Source of the DNA: Kuschelorhynchus macadamiae
Lineage: Eukaryota; Arthropoda; Insecta; Coleoptera; Curculionidae
DNA length: 64,000 nt
Direction: 5' to 3'
NCBI GenBank assembly: GCA_030620095.1
Contig: JAUTXW010004705.1
Span: 402,001 to 466,000 of the forward strand
Positions 48,482 through 58,071 of the stretch are shown here, one piece after another. The notes under the pieces are model-generated. The model was not told the origin of the DNA. It was given only the letters and a program-made list of their open reading frames with translations, and did not search any database. The stretch's first letter is position 1, and the number at the start of each line of letters is the position of its first letter. The translations under genes and the position numbers were made by a program.

Positions 48482-48508
48482 CTAAAAAATTACATTCATT
48501 TGTTAGAT

Positions 48509-48549
48509 ATATTGTGATGAAAAAAAAAATTTTTTTTATCACAATATTT
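48509..48549. repeat. Short near-perfect palindrome
   Basis: ATATTGTGAT followed by A-run, T-run and ATCACAATAT; one mismatch. Can form a about 20-bp stem in the intron. Confidence 0.85.
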
Positions 48550-48924
48550 TGGGCGCATTAAAACTTCTTGTCTTCAGGTGAATGAATAAGTTCGACGGTT
48601 ATAGGAATAATCGTACTAATCGGAGTAAATTAGAGTATGAAGGAACCGACACAGTTAAGTCTTAACTTACACTTAGAATAAACAAATATTATTTTTAATA
48701 TCTAAAACTGCTTCCCTGACGCTTTTTTTCCAGTGTGGTTCCCGCCATATCATGTTTTCATGTTTCACTGTTGGAAATATTGATTCTAGAGGAACGCCTT
48801 TAAAAGGCTGCTCTCAAGAAGGTATTTTGTTACCATTATTATGAAATATGAAAGCTTTTGCACCACCTCAACTCTGAAAGATTTTTTTAAATTGTTTACG
48901 CAGAATATCTTGCCATATATAATG

Positions 48925-49140
48925 CAAAGAGCCCAACGAATTATGAAAAAATGGTGCAGGGACCAGTTCAGTCAGTAAACCTCAGGAAGACGGAGATGGT
49001 ACTCTCACACCAGAAAAATGAGATTGGAGTCAATTTTCCAAAAACAGACGTACAATATCTAGGAGCTCGACCTTAGACCAAAGAAATCTATGAGCTCAAA
49101 ACTAAGTTAATAATATTCACTAGGAAACTGAAAGATTTAA
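48925..49140 (+). pseudogene. LINE RT C-terminal remnant
   Basis: The frame reads K-K-W-C-R-D-Q, then R-K-T-E-M-V-L and V-Q-Y-L-G-A. This is the pattern downstream of the RT catalytic box in I/R1/LOA-type LINEs (W-C-x-x-x-x-L-x-V-N-P-x-K-T-E-x-V-L-F). Very short and frameshifted. Confidence 0.5.
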
Positions 49141-49200
49141 AAAAGAAAAAATACACAAAAAGTACTAGAAGTCCGATATCAACCTTCTCTTTATTATCCT

Positions 49201-49245
49201 TTAATAACGCGTTTCGATCTATATGCAAGATCATCATCTGGGTAT
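49201..49245 (-). ncRNA. Hammerhead-ribozyme-like motif e (degenerate)
   Basis: Minus strand: CAGAUGA (one core change), perfect stem II GAUCU...AGAUC, GAAA, CG/CG, UUA. The core change probably kills activity. Confidence 0.4.
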
Positions 49246-49638
49246 GTAAGTAAAATAGAATGCAATTAGAGTATAACGTTCTAAGTGGCTAATTCTAACC
49301 TTACTTAATAAACAATGTTGTGAGAACTTGCGAATCAAAAAACTTCAAAATAACTAAACTTACCACTTATATATTATATGTTTAATACCATTTGTAGTGG
49401 TACTATAGTCAAAAGCAGTGTTATCGTGCGGGTCCTACGATTTATCAACGACAAACTTTTTAAGTTTGTTTTTCTTTTATTACGTGTAATCATATCCTCT
49501 GCATAAAATCCGGAAGATGAATTAGATAGAACTATGATATTTTCATATGAAAAAAGAGGACAAACATATAAATACCAGCAGTTGCAAGAATCTTTGAGCG
49601 CTGTCACTTGAAAGTCAGATTGACAAGTCAATGACAAA

Positions 49639-50944
49639 ATGAGTAATAGAAAACAATTTTAGGGTTTTTTGCATCCACAAGCGAAAAAAATGGTATTAAA
49701 TGTAATAAAATATTACGAAAATGAAATTTACCGGCCAATATCCAGGAGACAGTAGCAAAAGCTCTGGAAATCGGTATAAGGACTGTGCAGAAAATTGTGC
49801 ATGAAAAAAAGCATAATTTACTACCGAAGAAGATTAAGAAATGACACGAAAAAAGCCAAAGACAGAAAACAATGTAAAAATTGATGTTCATAATGCAATT
49901 TACGATTTATACACATTAAAAACTAATATAACCATTCAAGTTTTAAAAGAAGCTTTAAAAAAATCCAGGCATATTGGAAATTGGACTAAAATCGTTGTCA
50001 AAATTAATAAAAATGTTGGGTTTTCGATATAAAAAGGACTGTAATCGAAGATTATTATGCGAGTTGCCACATATAGCATGTCAGCGTATCCAGTTTTTAA
50101 AGAAATACACAGAAAATGTTAATTCAAAATTTAGAAAAGTGGTATTTTTAGACGAGACTTGGGTATTTTCTAATGGAAGTGGTTCGAAATTTTGGCAGGA
50201 CGAGTCTGTAAAAAGTGTCAAGAGAAAAAAAGAATGTGGGACGGGAAAACGGTTCATCATTTTGCATGCAGCTTCTTCAACAAGATTTCTCCCAGGTGCA
50301 AGTTTACTGTTTTCTTCAACATACAAAAGTATGGACTACCATGATAATATGAACTGTAAACTGTTTGAAAAGTGGTTAAAAGAACAACTGATTCCAAATT
50401 TAGATGCTCCATCTTTAATCATTCTGGACAATGCATCTTATCATTCAAGAATCTTAAATAAACAACCTACTTCATCCTGGACGAAAAGTGATATTTATGA
50501 CTGGCTAATAAAACAATAACAAAATCCTTTACCCAATATGCTGAAACTAGAACTTCTTTTAATGGCAAAATCTATTAAAAAACCAACAATATATGCCGTA
50601 GATGAAATATTACGGGAAAATGGACATGAGGTTTTACGACTGCCGCCATACCATTGCCAGTTTAACGCAATAGAATTAATATGGGCTGGGGCAAAATCAT
50701 ATTATGAAAAACACGCGAACGATGGTGTCTTACATCAGATGAAGTGCAAATTGTTTGGCAAGATTCATTAAATTATATTACGCCGGAGTACTGGAAGAAA
50801 TCTGTGGAACATACGGAAAAATGAATATGGGATTGGTGGAATCGAGAACGAGTTCTAGATGTCGAAATACCACCAACGATCAGTGCGTCATTTGAGGACG
50901 ACCCAGAAGATGAGGACTTTTTAAGTGATGATGATATTTTTTAG
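49639..50944 (+). pseudogene. DD82E transposase of C2
   Basis: It starts M-S-N-R-K-Q-F. The HTH-like block is N-I-Q-E-T-V-A-K-A-L-E-I-G-I-R-T-V-Q-K. From 49974 it is open: F-L-D-E-T-W-V-F (first Asp), I-L-D-N-A-S-Y-H (second Asp), one TAA at 50517-50519, then L-P-P-Y-H-C-Q-F-N-A-I-E-L-I-W (Glu). I count 81 positions between the second Asp and Glu. Acidic tail D-D-E-D-F-L-S-D-D-D-I-F and TAG at 50942-50944. Frame breaks near 49660, 49850 and 50765 inactivate it. Confidence 0.85.
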
Positions 50945-51296
50945 TCTATAATATTAAAAAGTTTCTGAAGGATTATATTAGTCTTTAACGTGTATAAATC
51001 ATAAATTGCATTATGAACATCCATTGTTGCATTGTAACTTAAGTTTTATGCCTTTGGATTTTTTCGTGTACATTTCTTAATCTTCTTCGGAAGTAAATTA
51101 TGTTTTTTTTTATGCACAAGTCTCTGTACATTCCTTATACCGATTTTCAGAGCTTTTGTCGCTGGCTCCTGGATATTAGTCAGTGAATTTTAATATAAAA
51201 ATTTGTTTATTAGATTTGACACCATTTTTTTGCTTACTTTTTTAGTACATTTGTAATTTTGTAGACAATAAATAAGTAATAATAATAATAATAATG

Positions 51297-51375
<79 letters not shown>
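51297..51375. repeat. (AT)n microsatellite in C2
   Basis: About 75 bp of TA repeat, at the position where C1 carries about 510 bp. Confidence 0.95.
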
Positions 51376-51376
<1 letters not shown>

Positions 51377-52388
51377 AGTAGTTTTTTAGCTATGCCGCGA
51401 ACAGACAGACTGATGGACAGACATACCTACAAACAGACGGAATTGAGAAAACATGTTTTTCGGCATCTAGGGACCCTTAAACGTAAAGATTTAAAACAAT
51501 CTCACGAGGGAAGTAATAACTAATTATCTTGTGTTTTTAACAAAAGTGTATAATATTTTTGCAAAATAATTTTTTTTTGTTATCACAATACAAAAAAAAA
51601 CAAGTTTTCTTTGCACAGGGGTGGCCCGCATTTAAATAAATGACACTGTATAAGTGGTTAGATTTTTGGGTCAAGCGGGGCTCATAATTTTTGGTGATTG
51701 ATAAAAAAATCTCACTTTCATTAAGTAGCTGTATAAACAGAACATATCCTGATTGTTCCACTGATTCGAACCGCCTTGCGACTTTATTAAGGCGCTTGCA
51801 ATTTTGTGTATTTTTGTTTTTGCCAACCAAAAAATTTTAACCAAATACATATTTAGCGAATTTTCTTATTTAGTCCCTCGGCATTTAATATATAAAATAA
51901 TATTAAGTGACTATCTTAATAATATTGCGTAATATAACAAAAAGAAAACTATTTTCTTTCTCCCTGTATATTTGTAAATAGCCCATCGAGATTTAATAGC
52001 TCGATAAAAGAATCACACAACATTTTGGTATTCACTGTGTTTTCTGATTTAATTCATAATGTTGGTGACCTTTGGACCCGCAGGATAAAATCGCATTCGA
52101 CTATACTACATACTTCTATTTTACCTTTGATGACGAATATTATGTAAAAAACGCATGTTAATAGTTTATTTTACCTGGTTTATATAATGTCTTGGAGATA
52201 TATTAGTTACTGTAGACCGTTTTTTTCTCTTTGTTAATCTTGTGATAAGTTTTTCATTTGATATGTGATAAGGTTTTCATTTCTTATTCCTGCAAGTTAT
52301 TCACAACATTTTTTATTAAGTTAGGTTGGAATAAGCAACCCTTAGAACGTTATTCTAATTACATCCCTATTTTACTTAAGAGACCATG

Positions 52389-52435
52389 TACTCCCCGATG
52401 ATGACCTTGCATATGGCCCGAAACGCGTAGGATTT
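52389..52435 (+). ncRNA. Hammerhead-ribozyme-like motif f (degenerate)
   Basis: CCGAUGA core (one change), stem II GACC...GGCC-like, GAAA, CG/CG, triplet GUA, helix I UCC with GGA. In the right arm of pair 3. Confidence 0.45.
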
Positions 52436-52495
52436 TTTTAAAGATAGTAAAGAGAAGGTTGATATTCGACTTCTAGTACTTTTGTGTATTTTGTC

Positions 52496-53003
52496 TATAT
52501 TATGTCCCTTCTGGAGAGCAGCTACGACTTTAAGACTTAAAAAAGCATATATACTCATATCAGTCTGACACACAGCTACAGAAAAGACATGGGCAGAGAA
52601 AACTAAACTAACATGTGGATATAAACCACGTTACTTGGTGGCTAGATTTACCCCTCTGTTATATGTTTATGGTGTTCTTATTATTCTCACTTCGAGCGGT
52701 TTTTGGATATCATTAACATTTGAATTAAAAAGTTGATGTAATTGAATCTGTCTTTAACTTTAAGACATAGATTTCGGACATCATCTTTCTCTCTTTTTAT
52801 TTCACTTCCCCTTCCAAAATTATATTATGTCAGGTTAAGTCATTATGTATTATATGAAATACTTAAGATGATGTCTACTATGGGTTAATGTCTGATGCCA
52901 TTGCCAGTTTTCTCAACCAATACATACAGAAATGACAATTTGTTGTATTTCTCTTTCTCTAACGTGAATCTGATGCTACAGTTTAACCGGAGTTTCTATT
53001 TTT
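52496..53003. other. Laminin intron; nothing recognised
   Basis: AT-rich without visible repeats or coding likeness. Confidence 0.45.
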
Positions 53004-53598
53004 CTATTGCCGTTCCATCAAACCACGTTCAACGTAAATATTTGTCATACCTACGATTGAGTGAGTCCAATGGTGGCCCGTTATCGTATTGACTAATATG
53101 TATTTTTCTTGATAACCAGAGTTGTTAATATAAAAATTCAGCGTAAACCCATTATTGAGTTCGAAGTTGGTTGCGATCCAGGAAAAATATTGTATCTTGA
53201 GTTCTTTCGCAAATTCTGATCTTCTTACAGCCATTTTTGCAATGTAAATATGGGTGCCCGCAGAACCATTTGCAGGAAGTGGAGCAATAATAACTGATGA
53301 AAAAAAGTCACCTATAATCCACTTGTCAGATAAATGTAACTTCAAAAGCGGCCTGAAGAAGACTAGATTTGTCCAGGACACCAATTTTTTACCATAATAT
53401 AAATATACAGGGGGACAGGGACAAGCGCCTCCATTGCTCCCCTCTCCGGTCGCCCATGAATGTAAACAAATACTGATCTGGGCTGTGATGATCTCTGAAC
53501 ATGTATCGTTTAATCAAAGACGAAACGTTCCAAAGAAATTTTAATTTGACTCGACACAAGTCCAAAATTAATGATTTATCAATTGACTTAATGCGCAA
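53004..53598 (-). CDS. Unidentified coding-like region, possibly MAM-like fold, next to a laminin exon
   Basis: Two adjoining frames. 53598-53389 reads R-D-H-H-S-P-D-Q-Y-L-F-T-F-M. 53384-53004 reads R-P-L-L-K-L-H-L-S-D-K-W-I-I-G-D, G-T-H-I-Y-I-A-K-M-A, L-K-I-Q-Y-F-S-W, F-T-L-N-F-Y-I-N-N-S-G and H-H-W-T-H-S-I-V-G. The beta-strand alternation and D-H...Y-L, L-x-I-x-Y, T-L-x-F-Y-I, W order recall a MAM-type sandwich. A possible acceptor CTTCTTCAG lies near 53348 and a donor TAG|GTATGA near 53073. The phases do not fit between the laminin exons, so it is not part of that chain as read. It could be a gene fragment or TE cargo. Confidence 0.3.
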
Positions 53599-53645
53599 AA
53601 GCCGCTTTTTTTAAGTTAGTCAAAATGTCAAAAGTGAAACTTTAC

Positions 53646-53904
53646 CTTACAATATCCCGTGTCAGGATCACACTCGGTTGATCTTCCGTTGCAATCGCAC
53701 GGTCTGGCTATACCGATTACTTTGTCAATCCAGGGGGTTTGAGTGGCTTCGTACTCGGTGGGAAAATATCGGTAAAATCCTCTGTTCGGGTGTTGACATG
53801 ACAGACCGGTGTATTCCGTTGCGCAATCGCATTTTTCTATGGAATGGCTAGTACGGTTGTAAGGTATGTATGGTTTCGCCGAATCCAATAAAACTTCTAC
53901 AATT
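53646..53904 (-). CDS. wb: Laminin alpha exon: end of L4 and first LE repeats
   Basis: The exon starts after TTTTTTTTAG and ends TGT-AAG|GTAAAG in phase 0. It encodes the last L4 strand (V-E-V-L-L-D-S-A-K-P), then the split LE repeat that always follows L4 (C-D-C-A-T-E-Y-T-G-L-S-C), an insert with G-F-Y-R-Y, and the start of the next LE (P-C-D-C-N-G-R-S). The preceding intron is 8.9 kb. A DD41D transposon terminus lies only about 20 bp upstream of the acceptor, so the branch point probably falls inside transposon sequence. Confidence 0.85.
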
Positions 53905-53924
53905 CTAAAAAAAATATATGTATA

Positions 53925-55735
53925 TACAGGGTGATTCATGAGGAAATGTCAATACTTCAAGTACATATTCAGGACCAAAAAATAAACATAAAAGTCTTTA
54001 TAAATAAGTGTCCGCAAGGCCTCAGTTTTCGAGATACAGGGTGTTAAAGTTTTTATTTAATTCCTATTTTTTAAATAAAATCTATGATAATGTAAATAAT
54101 GGAGTGAAAATTGATATGCGGGGGTTTTTTGGTATGACAAATTCGAATCTAATATTAGTATTGCTCTTACTTGTAGGGGGCGCCACCTACATGTCTTTCT
54201 ACTTCTTCGAACAATCACAACTTTTTGGTACAGTCTTGTATTACATTTTTGAGCAAAACAAATTATTCCCTTGCCATTTCTACGTCAAAAAGGTATACCT
54301 GTTAAAAGTGGGTACGAGCAACCGTTTTCAAGATATTTGGATTTAAAACAGTTTCGGCGCATGTGATTTTTTTTATCAAATTCACATAAAATATGCATGT
54401 ATTGTAAAAAAATAGAAGTGTGCCTTGCCTGACAGAACAACTGCTGGTTGGTGTTCTCATCGTTTTTCCTTTTACTTAGCAATAGTAATGTCAGTTAATA
54501 ATAAGATCAAATTTTGTCACTGTCAATTTCTGTTCATAATTTTTATTATCTGACAATAATCATTTAAGAAATTTTAGATCTAAATACGTAATTATGCCTG
54601 TGATATTCTCGCATCGTGAATATGCAGATATAATATTCGTCTATGGCTTCTGCAATGGGGTCGCAATTCAAGCAGTCGCGGAGTACCAGCGTCGTTTTCT
54701 AGATAGAAGGGTGCCAGATAGAAGAGTTTTTCAACAAGTTTTCACTACTGCTGGAGAATCTGGGATGTTTCCAAGTGCGAAAATTCTATCTGAAAGGGAA
54801 TCGGGACCCAACGTTGAAGTAGAAGAGGCTATACTCAATGCCGTTGAAAATGATCCAAGCATAAGCATTAGGCGGATTGCAGATACTTATCAAATTACAC
54901 AATCGTCTGCTTGAAGAAATCTATACATTAATTGTTTATACCCATTTCATTTACAACGGGTTCATCATTTGCAGGAGGGTGATTTTAAGTTGAGAATGCA
55001 ATTCTGTAACTGGATTAATGAAGATCGAAGGTTGTATAGGTATGTTTTGTTCACTGATGAAGCACAGTTCACGCGTGATGGTATAAATAATCTTCACAAT
55101 GAACACCGGTGGTCCTATGAAAATCCTCACGCTACGGTAGAACATAATTTCCAACATAAATTTAGCATTAATGTGTGGTGTGGAATGTTAAATGGTCATT
55201 TAATTGGTCCATTTATAATCGACGGTAGTCTTACAGGAGAAAAATATTTAAAATTTCTTGAAAATCACTTGCGAAATGTATTAGAAGATGTTTCCCTTAA
55301 TGTAAGGCAAAACATGTATTTGCAGCATGATGGAGCCCCTACACACTACAGTTTACTTGTAAGAGATTTTTTAAACCAAAACTTTCCAAACCGATGGATT
55401 GGTCGGGAGGTCCGTTTAATTGGCCACCTAGATCGCCAGACCTTAATCATTTGGATTATTGTCTTTGGGGATGGTTCAAATCACTGGTATATTCCACTAA
55501 AGTAAATACAAGAGAAGCATTATTGGATCGGATAACAAACGCAGCACAAACACTAAGAAATGCGCCCAAATGTATCCACAGAGCAACCCGAGCTATACAC
55601 CATAGAGCTAACCTGTGCTTAGAAGCAAATGGTGGAATTTTTGAAAATTATAGAACCTAACCTAGATTTTATTAAAAACAACTTAATAATAACAATTTTA
55701 ATAAAAATTACTACCTTTTTGACGTCGAGTCTCTA
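53925..55735 (+). mobile_element. DD41D (rosa-like) element 3, 3'-truncated
   Basis: The left end TACAGGGTGATTCATGAGGA at 53925 is preceded by TA. The right end is missing: after the transposase stop (55660) the sequence passes into Penelope-like sequence near 55735. The left terminus is 20 bp from the laminin acceptor at 53905. Confidence 0.78.
54594..55660 (+). pseudogene. DD41D transposase 3
   Basis: It starts M-P-V-I-F-S-H-R-E-Y-A-D with a clear DUF4817-like HTH (Y-G-F-C-N-G-V-A ... R-R-V-P-D-R-R-V-F). Stop near 54914. 54969 onward: F-T-D-E-A-Q-F-T (Asp 1), L-Q-H-D-G-A-P-T-H-Y (Asp 2), then a frameshift near 55415 into W-P-P-R-S-P-D-L-N-H-L-D-Y-C-L-W-G (Asp 3). After correcting the shift, 41 residues separate Asp 2 and Asp 3. 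It ends G-G-I-F-E-N-Y-R-T. Only two visible breaks, so younger than element 1. Confidence 0.85.
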
Positions 55736-55751
55736 TCCGGACGCGAGAAAG

Positions 55752-55795
55752 AAAGCTTCGAAAATGCCAAATGTGATTTTGGCGAAACGTCAGCA
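55752..55795 (+). ncRNA. Hammerhead-ribozyme-like motif h (core degenerate)
   Basis: Perfect stem II GCCAAA-UGUGAU-UUUGGC, GAAA, CGUC, helix I GCU with AGC. The CUGANGA box is disrupted (CUUCGAAAA). It marks another Penelope-like 3' end. Confidence 0.35.
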
Positions 55796-55848
55796 AAACT
55801 GTTCTTTTCAGAACGACAGTAGTGAACGGATGTACACCCGGAATGAAA

Positions 55849-55852
<4 letters not shown>

Positions 55853-55892
<40 letters not shown>
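55853..55892. repeat. (AT)n microsatellite, about 40 bp
   Basis: Pure TA repeat directly after the Penelope-like end. Confidence 0.9.
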
Positions 55893-55894
<2 letters not shown>

Positions 55895-57319
55895 TGAGCA
55901 ATAAAGTGCGCATCATATGGGTTTTTTTGATTACTGAACTTGGTAAAATTTGAGTTTGCAGAAAGTTTTTCCTTAAAAAATAAAGCAACATGATAAAAAA
56001 AATAGTCAAGTAATTAATTTTACCTTTCAAATTGCCAGTCTTAAAAAAATTGTTAAATACTACCTCTCTCCTCGAGTTTTTTAAAAACGATGGGAAAATT
56101 ATGTTCATTTTTGATTTCGTACCTATATACTAAATTTCAACTCTTTCGGTTGACTTAAATGCTTTAATTTTTTTTTAATTAATGGTTTTTCTCCTAGCTA
56201 ACCCAATTTAAACAAACCTGAATTAAACTATTAGTGCATTATTAATAATAGAATCGTTGGATGAATAATTTAATCAATTATCATCATAGGCTTTTTTCTC
56301 AGTTTCATTATTATTAAAAAGTAAATAAATATGTACTAAGTTAATAACGCAATTTAAAAATATTTTACATTAACTTGTGGAAACCGGACAAATCTGCAGC
56401 AAGCTGGACGCCTTTTTTGGACCCATTTACGTTCTCATCAACAAAATGGCGTTTAAAATAAAAAATTAATTAACGAAATGCATTTACGCCATGAACCTAT
56501 CAATAATAAATAGGTTTGCTTACTTTCGGTGAAATGAGAAAGCAGAGTTAAAAAAATGAGAGATCATTTAGAGATGGCATAGAGCTAGTTATAGAATTAT
56601 AAAAGAAACGACTTTTTTCTTTATCATTTTTTAAAAAGTAGTTTTTTGATTTTTTGTGTGAAATAAATCTCGTGATCAATTGTTTGTTTGTCATTTTGCA
56701 TTCTTTTTTAGCAAAAACTTTTTGCCAACTTAAATTTTACTTATGTCAGTTATTAAACAAAAATCCCGTATAATGCGGACTTTACTGGTCACATATTAAA
56801 ATGTGTATTAAAAATACACATGAGTACTCACAAATATTAAAATGTTAAAACATGACTCACAAGCAGGAAAATCTTCCTGTCTAGAAATTTGTAGTTAAAA
56901 AAATAGTTTTTAAGTGGCCTTTAAAAAAAAGAAATGTTTTTGACTTAAGACTTTGTATATAAAGCTTAAATGATAGTATATTACGACACATGTGCGGTAA
57001 TTAGGTCTTTACTGCATCGCGCGTGATATAAAAACGAGCCATTGTCATAAAGATACCTACTACACGTATTTCGTACGATATTTCATCTACAACCGTGTTT
57101 TTAAATACCCGTTGAAAATTACAAAATCTGAAATTTGTATCAATTCTCGTTATTGTAAGGATATAAATTATTACAATCAACTTAGTAACATTTTGAAATA
57201 AGCATTATTAATTTTATAAACAAATAAAGGGTGCCTCGAAATATTTGTTTTGTAACTATGGAAACAAGGATATATTGAATTGTCAAACTTGGCATTTTTT
57301 CAGTATACAAATAACTGTA
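55893..57319. other. Laminin intron; nothing recognised
   Basis: 1.4 kb of AT-rich sequence with no open frame, inverted repeat or motif that I could name. Confidence 0.5.
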
Positions 57320-58071
57320 AAGAAATATTATTTAAGAAATCATGGTCCTTTGGATTGGACCGTGTCAAATTGAAATTACTATCCTACGTTTCGCCTTCGA
57401 TTGCACGAGGCATCTTCAGGGATATTTACTACACGAGATCTGAACACTGAATGAGCCCGAAGAGATTCAGGCAGTCTTTTATACCCGACTTGTGTTCACC
57501 GAACCGTTACCTTGTATTAAGATCGGTTTCCACGTGTGATGTAGACCGTAACTCGTATCTTTATTAAAAATTTTATAAATTTCGATAGATTCTCTAATTT
57601 TTCGTTTATAAAATCCTGGAACCGATGCTAGAACCTCGGTTTCCTTTACATTTATAATAGTTTCTTTTTAATACATTGTTCATGTTCCTTAAGTCTAGTT
57701 GATATTAGGCGTCCTGTTTCTCCCACATCCACTTCTCCACAGGAGCAAGGAATTTTATATATTACCTTTTGTTTGTAAAGATACAATATCTTTTGGGGAT
57801 CGCAAGTTTTGTCCATTTTTTTTATGTGTATTGAAGATTGTACGTATTTTGGACCGCTGAAGTAATCGTTCAATTTTGTTTGTGGTGCCATGTATATACG
57901 AGAAAACAACACTACCTAACGGTGGCTCCTTATCATTCTCATAATTAATTGAACGTCTAACATCTTCAGTGCAATAGCCATTCTCTCTCAGAGCTTCGGT
58001 CAGTTTCGATGTTTCTGATATTAAAGAATCTTGATCAGATATCGAAATCGCTCTAAATACTAGTGAGTAAA
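57320..58071 (-). pseudogene. Penelope-like element, left arm of pair 2
   Basis: Minus strand. The post-RT linker has A-L-R-E-N-G-Y-C-T-E-D-V-R-R-S and P-P-L-G-S-V-V-F-S-Y-I. After a frameshift come Y-F-S-G-P-K-Y-V-Q-S-S-I-H, then V-I-Y-K-I-P-C-S-C-G-E-V-D-V-G-E-T-G-R, the GIY-YIG endonuclease (V-I-Y / D-V-G variant), and R-L-K-E-H-E. The 3' UTR ends with a hammerhead-like motif and TTAAATAATATTTCTTTACAGT. The RT is cut off where the DD82E element A2 is inserted (58072). Confidence 0.82.
57380..57424 (-). ncRNA. Hammerhead-ribozyme-like motif g (best helix I)
   Basis: Minus strand: helix I UAUCC (57424-57420) with GGAUA (57384-57380), core CUGAAGA (57419-57413), stem II GCCUCG...CGAAGGC with one bulge, GAAA, then CGUA. 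Stem III is essentially absent, as is reported for Penelope hammerheads that are thought to act as dimers. Confidence 0.6.

Larger units (their letters stand above)
49406..52103 (+). mobile_element. DD82E-type element, family C, copy C2
   Basis: Ends TAGTCAAAAGCAGTGTTATC (49406) and ...GATAAAATCGCATTCGACTA (52103), with TA duplicated on each side (49404-49405, 52104-52105). 2698 bp. Transposase at 49639-50944. Behind it (about 50985-51200) lies an inverted copy of the gene's own N-terminal segment (49710-49925). Then (AT)n 51297-51375 and the GGCATAGCT-containing dispersed motif. Reverse complement of C1. Confidence 0.87.
49149..52495. mobile_element. Penelope-like inverted pair (pair 3) split by DD82E element C2
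   Basis: The left arm (49149-49340, minus) and right arm (52288-52495, plus) are inverted copies: AAAGTACTAGAAGTC... against ...GACTTCTAGTACTTT, and AACGTTCTAAG in both. Hammerhead-like motifs sit toward the outer ends, so the 3' ends diverge as in the other two pairs. No protein is left. Element C2 occupies 49406-52103 in the centre. Confidence 0.65.

Noticed and set aside
53004..53384. Treating this frame as a laminin exon
   Set aside because: The flanking laminin exons join in phase 0 without it, and its candidate splice phases (enter 2, exit 1) do not fit.
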